From positions 1 through 25,578 of the forward strand of contig CAYWPQ010000021.1 in assembly GCA_964460315.1 (NCBI GenBank): a stretch of 25,578 bases of DNA, in the 5' to 3' direction. Below are positions 10,431 to 16,949 of the stretch, piece by piece. The DNA is from Lacustribacter sp964460315. GTDB lineage: Bacteria; Pseudomonadota; Gammaproteobacteria; Burkholderiales; Burkholderiaceae_A. Positions within the stretch are counted from its first letter, which is position 1. Each line of letters opens with the position of its first letter. The translations under genes were made by a program, and so were the position numbers. Below the pieces are notes generated by a model. It had not been told where the DNA came from. It did no database searches and saw only the letters and a program-made list of their open reading frames with translations.

Positions 10431-10497
10431 AGTGATTCAAAGTTAACTTGTTGTGTTCGATGTAAAACGTTGTTCGTTTCGCTGTTCTTCGTGCTGC

Positions 10498-12255
10498 TTA
10501 AAACGTTTTGGTGACGGATATCCAAAGCCGTGGCTCGCGGTCATCCGGGTCACCCACAGCGGGGCCGCCGGAGCCTTGCCATGCGGCAACGGCATCAAAG
10601 TCAATGCCAAATCGGTTGTATTTCAGGCCAAGGCCATAGCCCGAGATGCTGCGGCTGCTGGTGCCGTCGCTTTCCTTGGTCTTTTTAATGCTGCCGGTGT
10701 CGTAAAAGACATAAGGCGTGGCGCCGTAGTCGTGGAAGGTGTAGCGCAGTTCAAGCTGAGCGAACCAGCCTTCTGGGCCGCTGACTTCACCCGTGGGGAA
10801 GGCGCGGATGGAACCTGGGCCGCCAATGCCAAAAAAGCCTGACTCATCAATGCTGTCAGAGGCCACCTGGGTGGAGAACCTGAACGACGCCGAGTAGTTG
10901 TTGTCAATACGCTGCAGACGGCCCAGGTCAAGGTTGTATTTCGTATAGTTGTCCGACTGCTTGGGNNNNNNNNNNNNNNNNNNNNNNNNNNNNNNNNNNN
11001 NNNNNNNNNNNNNNNNNNNNNNNNNNNNNNNNNNNNNNNNNNNNNNNNNNNNNNNNNNNNNNNNNCGGGCATTTCTTTCCTGCGAACGAATCAGGGGGTA
11101 GGACACGGCGAATCCGTAGCCGCTGGAGTCACCCTTGGATTCGACCGAATCGTATTCTTTGCCAAGTTCATAGTCACTGCGCATCACGTTCAGGTTCATG
11201 CGCAGGCCGTTCGGATGCAATGGGAATTCATACGCCGCCGACACCACCGAGGTGTCACGGTTGGTGGTAAGCGCCGTGACGCGAAGCACGTCACCGAACA
11301 CAAAGTTTCTGGCGTTCACCAGGTCAAGACGGAAACGGTTTTTTCCCGAAGTTTCACTACCAAAGTTGTCGTAGCCCACTACAGCAGAAAAGCTGTCTTC
11401 TTCGACCATCCGCATTTCCAGGTCACCGGTGCCCGGTGCCTTACCGGGGCGAACCACGGGAACGGCCACGTAGCCGGGCATGTCGTCAAGAATCAAGGCG
11501 GTGCGTTCCACCGAACGGGCCGCAATCACTTCACCCGGCACCATGGGGGTGAGGTATTTCTCTGCAGCAGGAAGCGGAGTCTTTTGGGTGTCCACCTTGG
11601 CGTAGTTCTTTTGGGCTTCCGCCATGCGCACGTTGAAAAGCGCGTCAATTTCATTAACGACTTTTTTCAGTTCAGCTTCGGAAAAATGAACACCCATGAT
11701 CTTGATGACGTCTTCAAGGGTGCGGTTACGCAGTTCCTGAATTTCATTGGCGGGGTCAAGGGCCGGGGCCAAGACCGCAGTGACTTCACCAAAGCGGCCC
11801 TCAAGCACTTCCACCTTCACCACACCTTTTTTAATGTCCTGTTCGGGAAGGTAGGCCCGGGCAAAGGGAAAGCCTGCCTCGCGGTAGCGCGCCGAGATGG
11901 CGTTGGCCATGTCTTGCAAGGCGGCAAGATCAACCGACTGGGCAATGAACGATGCAATCGATTCCTGAAGCTGCTCATTGCTGAAGATGGTGTTGCCCGT
12001 AATTTGAACGGCTTTGAGCTCAAACTTCTGGCCGCCCGCTTCGGCACCGGCCAGAGGGCCGCCGTCAAGCTTAAAGGGCGAGGATTTGAGGGGCGGAGAA
12101 ATGCGCGGCTGGGTGGGTGGAATCAAGACATCCGGCGAGGGAAGCCTTGCGGGCTGTTGCGCCAAGGCAACGCTGGCTGCGACGATGGTCACGCCCCCAC
12201 CAATCAGGGACCGAACAACTCTTGACACCTTGCGATTCACAGGACTTTTTTTCAT
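10498..12255 (-). CDS. TpsB outer-membrane transporter (ShlB/FhaC/HecB family), interrupted by an assembly gap
   Basis: Outer-membrane beta-barrel of the Omp85/TpsB family that exports the adjacent TpsA. Signal peptide at residues 1-32 (ends ALA), then a Pro-rich linker. POTRA1 is at about 76-155 (FELKAVQITGNTIF; the YREAGFPFARAYLPEQ stretch). POTRA2 is unusually long, about 156-285, ending in ALILDDMPGY and VVRPGKAPGTGDLEM. The barrel follows (VGYDNFGSETSG, SYPLIRS) and ends in aromatic KTF at the C-terminus, as outer-membrane barrels do. The loop-6 motif reads SIRAF, where FhaC relatives have VRG[YF]. A 100-N gap (10966-11065) cuts the barrel; 396 residues lie before it and 155 after it. 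By comparison with the family, I estimate 60-70 residues are missing. Start ATG at 12255, with GGAG unusually close (2 nt). Confidence 0.93.
   Translation of the reverse strand: MKKSPVNRKVSRVVRSLIGGGVTIVAASVALAQQPARLPSPDVLIPPTQPRISPPLKSSPFKLDGGPLAGAEAGGQKFELKAVQITGNTIFSNEQLQESIASFIAQSVDLAALQDMANAISARYREAGFPFARAYLPEQDIKKGVVKVEVLEGRFGEVTAVLAPALDPANEIQELRNRTLEDVIKIMGVHFSEAELKKVVNEIDALFNVRMAEAQKNYAKVDTQKTPLPAAEKYLTPMVPGEVIAARSVERTALILDDMPGYVAVPVVRPGKAPGTGDLEMRMVEEDSFSAVVGYDNFGSETSGKNRFRLDLVNARNFVFGDVLRVTALTTNRDTSVVSAAYEFPLHPNGLRMNLNVMRSDYELGKEYDSVESKGDSSGYGFAVSYPLIRSQERNAXXXXXXXXXXXXXXXXXXXXXXXXXXXXXXXXXXPKQSDNYTKYNLDLGRLQRIDNNYSASFRFSTQVASDSIDESGFFGIGGPGSIRAFPTGEVSGPEGWFAQLELRYTFHDYGATPYVFYDTGSIKKTKESDGTSSRSISGYGLGLKYNRFGIDFDAVAAWQGSGGPAVGDPDDREPRLWISVTKTF
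10966..11065. other. Assembly gap (100 N) inside tpsB, true sequence missing
   Basis: Exactly 100 N. The flanks share no repeat, so bases are really absent. Both flanks encode TpsB barrel (SYPLIRSQERNA before, TKYNLDLGRLQR after), so the gap is internal to one gene. Confidence 0.95.
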
Positions 12256-12329
12256 TGCTCCAACCGATCAAAAAGGGTGTTCTAGACAAGCAATACGTTG
12301 CCTTCACGCAGTATTTTCCACGCTCGCCT

Positions 12330-12335
12330 AATATA
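12330..12335 (-). promoter_or_regulatory. Possible -10 element for the tpsB-tpsA operon
   Basis: TATATT on the minus strand, about 75 nt before the tpsB ATG, in the 180-nt gap 12256-12435. No convincing -35 hexamer was found 16-18 nt upstream, so this is tentative. Confidence 0.25.
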
Positions 12336-12380
12336 GCCGAAGTGCCTAGGTCTTAGACGGAAATCCGGTCGTCAGAATTC

Positions 12381-12427
12381 AAAAAAGGGTTTGTCCCGAT
12401 TTTTGGAAAATTCGCACCAAAATGGTG
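12381..12427 (-). terminator. Possible weak terminator after the SapC operon
   Basis: Downstream of the 12436 stop, the minus strand has a perfect 5-bp hairpin CACCA-TTT-TGGTG (12415-12427) followed by an AT-rich stretch, and then GGG-ACAAA-CCC running into TTTTTT (12381-12397). Both stems are short. Together they are the best candidate for separating this operon from tpsB. Confidence 0.3.
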
Positions 12428-12435
12428 AGAAATTA

Positions 12436-12969
12436 CTAACCTGCGAGTTGCTTTTCGATCTCGGGCGGGAAGTTCCAGCCGGCCAGATTGGCCTGATTCA
12501 AAAGCCCAGCCGTAAGCTTCAGAACGGAAGCTTCGGGCAGTGACAGCAAATAACCTGAAGACCCCGGAACCCGCCAGATAAACTGCCATGGCGCCCCCTT
12601 TTCCTTGGGGGGCGTCAGGTCCACGCTGGGGCAAAGCCCGCCGGGCGCAAAGACAGCGACTTTAGGGTCCGGTGGCGGCGGGGCTTCGCGGTCTGAGGGG
12701 TTGGCCTTCGCCGCTTGGAAGTCCGCCGAAAGGTGGGCCTTGCTCATGGCCCCGGCCAGCTCGGGAATGACCGACTGACTGGCCGCTGGGGGCTCACGGT
12801 GCTTAACAATCAAGCCCGCAAGGCCCTTGGCCAGGTTGAGTGTCATCTGACGCGTTAGCCAGAGGCGGGCCTCTCGCGGGGGTGTCAGCACAAGCCGCAC
12901 CCAGATGCGGTCCTCGCCGTCGGAATACCCCATGGTGAAGGTGCTGACGGCCTCGGGAGCGGCTTGCAT
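12436..12969 (-). CDS. Hypothetical protein, 177 aa, operon partner of the SapC-family gene
   Basis: I do not recognise a family. The N-terminal third has alternating strand-like segments (DRIWVRLVLTP, then ARLWLTRQMTLNLAKGLAGLI), followed by a Pro/Ala-rich middle (about residues 60-105 with APPPPDPK). The C-terminal half contains SGYLLSLPEASVLKLTAGLLNQA. There is no signal peptide or membrane span, so it is predicted cytoplasmic. It begins 11 nt after the sapC-like stop; TAAGG, which overlaps that stop codon, serves as ribosome site 9 nt before the ATG. This tight coupling suggests joint function with the SapC-family protein. Codon use matches the neighbouring genes, so it is a real gene despite the unknown function. 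Confidence 0.8.
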   Translation of the reverse strand: MQAAPEAVSTFTMGYSDGEDRIWVRLVLTPPREARLWLTRQMTLNLAKGLAGLIVKHREPPAASQSVIPELAGAMSKAHLSADFQAAKANPSDREAPPPPDPKVAVFAPGGLCPSVDLTPPKEKGAPWQFIWRVPGSSGYLLSLPEASVLKLTAGLLNQANLAGWNFPPEIEKQLAG

Positions 12970-12978
12970 GGGGGCTTA

Positions 12979-12983
12979 CCTTA
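12979..12983 (-). promoter_or_regulatory. Ribosome binding site overlapping the sapC-like stop codon
   Basis: Minus-strand TAAGG: the TAA is the stop of the upstream gene and AAGG is the ribosome site of the 177-aa gene, 9 nt before its ATG. The arrangement implies translational coupling. Confidence 0.5.
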
Positions 12984-13706
12984 GGCCTTGTCCAGCCCTT
13001 TACGCTTGGACAAAAGGTCAGTCAGGTTGCTCAGCGACATCAGGTGGGCGTGAATCAGGCCAATTTCCGCGGTTCGGAAGAGGTCAAGCGCCTGGGCGTC
13101 GGGCAGGCTGCGCAGCTTGGCTTCGTCAACGATTAGAAGGCCCTGCAGGCTGTAGTCGTCGGCCTTGTCTGACTTGATGGTGGCCGTGGATTCGATCAGA
13201 AGATCCAGCGCCTTGACCTTGTTCACAAATTGCTGAGTGGCCAAAGACTGCTGATGGAATTCGGTCAGGAACTGGGTCACTTTGTTCAGAGTTTCGGTGG
13301 GCTCTTCGTCTTTGGTGAACAGGAATTCACCGGACTTTTCATTTAAGCCAGGAAACTCTTCGTCAAAACAGACAATCAGTTCGCTGTCATCGGCCTGAGC
13401 CAACACAAAGGGATAGCGACGAACATAGGCTGGAACGTAACGCCCAAGCCATTCGCCCTTGGCATCCACATGTTGGTTTTCCTCACCGGGCAGACCAAGC
13501 AGCGCCACGGGCACGATGTCATCACCGGCAACCTTTAAAAAGATGATGGGAAATTCGCGGCTGGCAAGGCTGAACTCGCCGGCAAGAAGCGGCACCGCCA
13601 ATGCGGTTTTTGAAAACATCACATTGGTGCTGGGCTCGTAACGAAGTTTCTTGTGTGCCTTGCGGTCAAGCACCGTTGTTTTTTTGTAAAAAAGATTGTC
13701 AGCCAA
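12981..13706 (-). CDS. SapC family protein, 241 aa
   Basis: Matches the SapC family (a soluble family named after a Campylobacter S-layer locus; molecular function not settled). Family hallmarks visible: KKLRYEPSTNVMFSKTALAVPLLAGEF near the N-terminus, REFPIIF, PVALLGLPGEEN, WLGRYVPAYVRRYPFVLA around residues 86-103, the acidic CFDEEFPGLNEKSGEFLF, then QGLLIVDEAKL and a helical C-terminus ending LMSLSNLTDLLSKR. Length is near the family norm. The start is a TTG at 13706: an in-frame TAA lies eight codons upstream, the next Met is far inside, and AGAGG sits 6 nt before it. First gene of a two-gene unit with the 177-aa protein; the unit lies upstream of the TpsB/TpsA locus. Confidence 0.88.
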   Translation of the reverse strand: MADNLFYKKTTVLDRKAHKKLRYEPSTNVMFSKTALAVPLLAGEFSLASREFPIIFLKVAGDDIVPVALLGLPGEENQHVDAKGEWLGRYVPAYVRRYPFVLAQADDSELIVCFDEEFPGLNEKSGEFLFTKDEEPTETLNKVTQFLTEFHQQSLATQQFVNKVKALDLLIESTATIKSDKADDYSLQGLLIVDEAKLRSLPDAQALDLFRTAEIGLIHAHLMSLSNLTDLLSKRKGLDKA

Positions 13707-13712
13707 GATAAG

Positions 13713-13717
13713 CCTCT
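13713..13717 (-). promoter_or_regulatory. Ribosome binding site that fixes the TTG start of the SapC-family gene
   Basis: Minus-strand AGAGG, 6 nt before TTG at 13706. There is no ATG or GTG between this site and the upstream in-frame stop, so the TTG start is well supported. Confidence 0.65.
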
Positions 13718-13787
13718 TAAAAAGTTAATGAATGACTGCCGCGTTCCCACCGGATTCAACACTGGCGCGGCATGCCAAGGCCAAAGT

Positions 13788-14666
13788 CTACCTCAGCGGC
13801 CAGTGATCAACCCAGCAGCATTGATGATCAAAGCCGGGCATCAGCCGAACGCTACCAGCCACCCCCGTCTTCTTTTCATAGCTTTCAGCCACCCAAGGCG
13901 GAACCACCTCATCCCGCCCACCCACCCAGTGCACCTGCGGAATAGCCCGAAGCTTGGCGCCGAAATCCGCAGGATTAAGTGAATGCGTCATGGGCGTCAG
14001 CCGAAGTTTTTCAGTCCACTGCGCATGATCAAGATTGCCCGCAATGGTGGTGATCTGACCCACATCGGATCGACGCGCGGCCACCAAAAGCGCCACGGCC
14101 GCCCCACCCGAATAGCCCACAAGATGCAGGCGAAGCGGCTTGGCGATGTCTGAGGTGATGCGCTCGATCAGTTGATCTAACGCCAGGTTGGTGGAGTCAA
14201 TCACCTGGGCCGAAAACCGAGCCGAGGTCCAGTCCCGCTGGGCGCATTCGGAACCTGCCGATGGTGTTGACCGGGGCGTTGGCTTTTCAGCTTCGCGGGC
14301 CATGTACTGACAGGGCCTTCCCAAATAAGCCACCAAGCCCGATCCATCCTTCAACGCAAGCCGAAGTGCCAAGGGGTTGTTGGGCGTTGGGTCGAGCGAC
14401 GGTCTTCTTGACGACACCCAGGCAAGACCGTCGCCTTCGATGTACACCGTCAGCGTTGTGATCTGGCTCGGTGTTGGGTTTGAGGCCGGCATGGCGTAGG
14501 CCAGCGTGAAGTGCCCCGCATCAATGCGCCCCCACGACCATCCTGCGTCGATGGCAAGGCGCTGAGCATGTTGGGTGCGATCCGAGGCAGACGGAATGCT
14601 GCTACAGCCGGCAAGAGCCAGAGTCAGAAGCGCTGCAATCCAAACGTACGGGGAAGCTTTGGGCAT
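13788..14666 (-). CDS. Lipoprotein alpha/beta hydrolase, 292 aa
   Basis: Predicted membrane-anchored serine hydrolase. The chosen ATG at 14666 gives a clean lipoprotein signal peptide with lipobox LAGC (Cys21). A TTG start at 14702 would add 12 residues in front of it and is less likely. Alpha/beta hydrolase signatures: YIEGDGLAW (oxyanion-hole region), nucleophile elbow GYSGG with Ser186, acid in GGRDEVVPP (Asp252) and His281 in GFDHQCCW. The catalytic triad is therefore complete. Several Cys (RPCQYMA, SECAQ, HQCC) could form disulfides, consistent with a periplasmic location. Substrate unknown. Divergently oriented from the small membrane gene at 14722, with 55 nt between starts. Confidence 0.85.
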   Translation of the reverse strand: MPKASPYVWIAALLTLALAGCSSIPSASDRTQHAQRLAIDAGWSWGRIDAGHFTLAYAMPASNPTPSQITTLTVYIEGDGLAWVSSRRPSLDPTPNNPLALRLALKDGSGLVAYLGRPCQYMAREAEKPTPRSTPSAGSECAQRDWTSARFSAQVIDSTNLALDQLIERITSDIAKPLRLHLVGYSGGAAVALLVAARRSDVGQITTIAGNLDHAQWTEKLRLTPMTHSLNPADFGAKLRAIPQVHWVGGRDEVVPPWVAESYEKKTGVAGSVRLMPGFDHQCCWVDHWPLR

Positions 14667-14721
14667 GCCCCGATTAAACCATCCCGTGTTTCTTCCAACC
14701 AATAGCGCTTAAGATCTGAGA

Positions 14722-14865
14722 ATGTTTGATCCAACCCTGATTGTTGCCCTTGAAGCCCTGCTGATTTTTGGCGGTGTCGCGGCCTTTGGCTATTGGCAGC
14801 TGAGATCCATCAAAAAAGACCAAGAGCGTGCCAAGGCCGAACGCGAGTCAAAAAAGAACGACTGA
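14722..14865 (+). CDS. 47-aa single-span membrane microprotein
   Basis: Small ORF with ATG at 14722 and TGA at 14863-14865. Residues 1-6 are followed by one hydrophobic helix (about 7-25, LIVALEALLIFGGVAAFGY). The rest is a strongly charged tail rich in Lys, Arg and Glu, predicted cytoplasmic. Its stop is two nucleotides before the start of the DUF2721 gene, so the two are almost certainly cotranscribed, and this layout argues that the ORF is real. I recognise the general look (short N-terminal anchor plus charged tail) from small hypothetical proteins in betaproteobacteria but know no function. The ribosome site is weak. Confidence 0.7.
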   Translation: MFDPTLIVALEALLIFGGVAAFGYWQLRSIKKDQERAKAERESKKND

Positions 14866-14867
14866 TC

Positions 14868-15338
14868 ATGATGCCCTCCCCCGACACCATCAATCCGCTC
14901 ACCGAAGCCATTCAGCTTTCCGTCGCACCCGTCTTTTTGTTAACCGGCGTCGCAGGAATGCTCAATGCCCTGGGCACACGCCTGGCCCGCGTGATTGACC
15001 GCACGCGTTTTCTGGAAGACCGAATGATGACGTCGACCCCAGAGACCAACCCCAGGCATGACCACTTTCTTTTGGAACTGGATTCACTCGACACACGGAA
15101 AAAGGTCATCAACGGCGCCACCGCATTGATGGTGATCTGCGCGGTGTTCATTGGTCTGACTGTGGTGGAGCTTTTTTATTCCACCGGTATGCAGGGCAGG
15201 CTTAAGCTCACCCCATGGGTGTCGGTCACCTTCATTTCCGGGTTCGCCTGCTTTATTGCTGCCTGTGTGCTGTATCTGATTGAGATTCTTTTGGCCTCAA
15301 AGAGCTCGCGCTACAAACGAAAAGGGTTGGATCGCTGA
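14868..15338 (+). CDS. DUF2721 family membrane protein, 156 aa
   Basis: Integral inner-membrane protein of the DUF2721 family, function unknown. Typical opening NPLTEAIQLSVAPVFLLTGVAGMLNALGTRLARVIDRTR, with the conserved RLARVIDR segment after the first span. A loop with LDTRKKVIN follows, then two more hydrophobic helices (INGATALMVICAVFIGLTVV and WVSVTFISGFACFIAACVLYL) and a basic tail. I place the start at 14868, just after the stop of the microprotein gene; a longer in-frame reading from 14793 would add a non-family tail over that gene. The 3' end overlaps the convergent MFS gene by 28 nt. Confidence 0.88.
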   Translation: MMPSPDTINPLTEAIQLSVAPVFLLTGVAGMLNALGTRLARVIDRTRFLEDRMMTSTPETNPRHDHFLLELDSLDTRKKVINGATALMVICAVFIGLTVVELFYSTGMQGRLKLTPWVSVTFISGFACFIAACVLYLIEILLASKSSRYKRKGLDR

Positions 15339-15874
15339 AGCTTCCAATCAAAAAATGGAAACAAAAGACAGCCAAGCCCAATCGCTGTAAACGCCATGGC
15401 CCAGTCACTGGGCGTCGACCCCCCACCTGAGACATCCAGAGCCAGCCCAAAAATGGCTGGCCCAAGAACGCCGCCGCCACCAAAGCCGATCAGCGAGTAA
15501 AGCCCCATGGCGGCGCCCTTCACCTTTGGGTCTGCCGAGGCCACGAGCCCCGCCGTGAGTGTTGCGGAATCCGCCATGATCAACATCGAATGCACCGCCA
15601 GCAGCACAAACACCAGCCACCAGAAACTTCCGGCCGATAACGACATGGCAATGCCCACCAAAGAGGTGGACAACATCACCAACACAATCCAGAAGCGTCG
15701 NNNNNNNNNNNNNNNNNNNNNNNNNNNNNNNNNNNNNNNNNNNNNNNNNNNNNNNNNNNNNNNNNNNNNNNNNNNNNNNNNNNNNNNNNNNNNNNNNNNN
15801 GCATAGGTTGAAAACCCAAGCAGCGACAGGATATGCGCCACCAACAAAGCAATGGCAACACTCTTAACTTGCAT
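15311..15874 (-). CDS. MFS transporter, central part lost in an assembly gap
   Basis: Inner-membrane transporter of the major facilitator superfamily. The N-terminal piece (MQVKSVAIALLVAHILSLLGFSTY) is transmembrane helix 1. The piece after the gap starts RRFWIVLVMLST and contains about four hydrophobic helices, with ADPKVKGAAMGLYSLIGFGGGGVLGPAIFG typical of the C-terminal half of MFS proteins. Only about 150 residues are visible against ~400 for the family, so roughly 240-260 residues (helices 2-8) must lie in the 100-N gap. Start ATG at 15874; a TTG at 15880 is possible but would overlap the divergent gene. Substrate cannot be inferred. The 3' end overlaps DUF2721 by 28 nt. Confidence 0.8.
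   Translation of the reverse strand: MQVKSVAIALLVAHILSLLGFSTYXXXXXXXXXXXXXXXXXXXXXXXXXXXXXXXXXXRRFWIVLVMLSTSLVGIAMSLSAGSFWWLVFVLLAVHSMLIMADSATLTAGLVASADPKVKGAAMGLYSLIGFGGGGVLGPAIFGLALDVSGGGSTPSDWAMAFTAIGLGCLLFPFFDWKLQRSNPFRL
15701..15800. other. Assembly gap (100 N) inside the MFS gene, probably hiding ~700 nt
   Basis: Exactly 100 N with no shared sequence at the flanks. The left flank encodes the last four helices and the right flank helix 1 of one MFS protein, so the N count is a placeholder and the true gap is much larger. Confidence 0.85.
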
Positions 15875-15879
15875 GCACA

Positions 15880-16230
15880 ATGTCCAACATGATTCGTGGC
15901 TTAGTTCAGATCTTATTGTTTCAGGGCTTAGGCGAGATTATCTCGAAAGCGCTGGGTTTACCAATTCCCGGCCCGGTGGTTGGGCTGGTGCTGCTTTTGG
16001 CCATGCTGCTTGTGCGCGGCAAAATTGATCCGGACCTGGACATGGTCGCTTCGGGCTTTGCGCAGTACCTGGGGCTGCTCTTCATTCCAGCGGCTGTTGG
16101 CGTGGTGATGTTTATCCCTCAGCTGGCCCAGCATGGCCTGACCATCGCGTTGATTATTGTGGTGAGCGTGATGCTCTCCATTGCGGCGTCGGCGCTCACA
16201 CTAAAGTGGCTCGCGAAAGACAAACCATGA
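15880..16230 (+). CDS. CidA/LrgA family holin-like protein, 116 aa
   Basis: Small inner-membrane protein of the CidA/LrgA family, associated with control of murein hydrolase activity, cell lysis and carbon-overflow metabolism; its exact role here is inference. Family signature: LLFQGLGEIISKALGLPIPGPVVGLVLLLAMLL (residues about 12-44), followed by a helix around LGLLFIPAAVGVVMF and a last helix TIALIIVVSVMLSIAASAL. Four hydrophobic segments and length fit the family. An alternative start is ATG 15892. The start lies only 5 nt from the divergent MFS ATG. Coupled to the LrgB gene by an ATGA stop/start overlap. Confidence 0.92.
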   Translation: MSNMIRGLVQILLFQGLGEIISKALGLPIPGPVVGLVLLLAMLLVRGKIDPDLDMVASGFAQYLGLLFIPAAVGVVMFIPQLAQHGLTIALIIVVSVMLSIAASALTLKWLAKDKP

Positions 16231-16949
16231 ACCAGGGCATGGGTCTTTTAGAGCTTCGCGAGATCTGGGTTTATCTGACCGGATCGCCGCTGTTATCGCT
16301 GATTCTGACTCTGGTGGCCTATCAGCTGGGGCTGATGATCTACGAGCGCTTTGACAAGAACCCACTGGCGAATCCCGTGGCGATTGCCATGGCCACTGTC
16401 TTGATCACCATCACCCTTTTGAAGATGCCTTACGCCAAGTACTTCGAAGGCGCGCAGTTCATCCACTTCTTGTTGGGCACCGCCACGGTGGCGCTGGCTG
16501 TTCCCATCTACAAAGGCTGGCATCTGTTAAAAGGAAGGCTCACCCCGCTTGCGCTTTCACTGGCCGCGGGGGGTGCTGTGTCGATTGCCAGCGCTGTGGG
16601 GATGGGCATGGCGTTGGGTTTGCCACAAGAGCTACTCACCCCGTTTTATGCGAAATCGGTCACGGCCCCCATTGCCATGGGCGTTGCCGAAACCATTGGT
16701 GCATCACCCACACTCACCGCCGTCTATGCGGTTACCACTGGAATCATTGGCGCGATTGTGGCGCGTTATGTGTTGGACTTTTTTAAGATGACTCACTGGT
16801 GGCAGCGCGGGTTTGCCATTGGCGTGGCCGCTCACGGCATTGGCACCTCACGCGCTTTTTCAGTCAATGCGGAAGCGGGCGCCTTTGCAAGCATTGGCAT
16901 GGGGCTACACGGCGTTATTGGTGCGGTGGTGATTCCCTGGCTACTCTGA
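16227..16949 (+). CDS. LrgB family membrane protein, 240 aa
   Basis: Partner of the CidA/LrgA protein; multi-span inner-membrane LrgB/CidB family. Visible hallmarks: TLVAYQLGLMIYERF, NPLANPVAIAMATVLITITLL, the conserved FLLGTATVALAVPIYKGW, and KSVTAPIAMGVAETIGASPTLTAVYAVTTGIIGA in the C-terminal half, then AAHGIGTSRAF and the terminal helix. I chose ATG 16227 because it forms an ATGA overlap with the upstream stop; a GTG at 16206 would also be in frame. The 3' end overlaps the convergent RND pump gene by 35 nt. Confidence 0.93.
   Translation: MNQGMGLLELREIWVYLTGSPLLSLILTLVAYQLGLMIYERFDKNPLANPVAIAMATVLITITLLKMPYAKYFEGAQFIHFLLGTATVALAVPIYKGWHLLKGRLTPLALSLAAGGAVSIASAVGMGMALGLPQELLTPFYAKSVTAPIAMGVAETIGASPTLTAVYAVTTGIIGAIVARYVLDFFKMTHWWQRGFAIGVAAHGIGTSRAFSVNAEAGAFASIGMGLHGVIGAVVIPWLL

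Noticed and set aside
11215..12225. 336-codon plus-strand ORF antisense to tpsB
   Set aside because: His/Gly/Arg-rich shadow without motifs; the opposite strand encodes a clear TpsB with POTRA domains.
14667..14702. Longer hydrolase start at TTG 14702
   Set aside because: It would put 12 residues with a charged stretch ahead of an otherwise perfect lipoprotein signal peptide; ATG 14666 is better.
14793..14867. Extended DUF2721 N-terminus starting at 14793
   Set aside because: The extension overlaps the 47-aa microprotein gene in another frame, is very basic, and does not resemble the family opening, which begins near the ATG at 14868.
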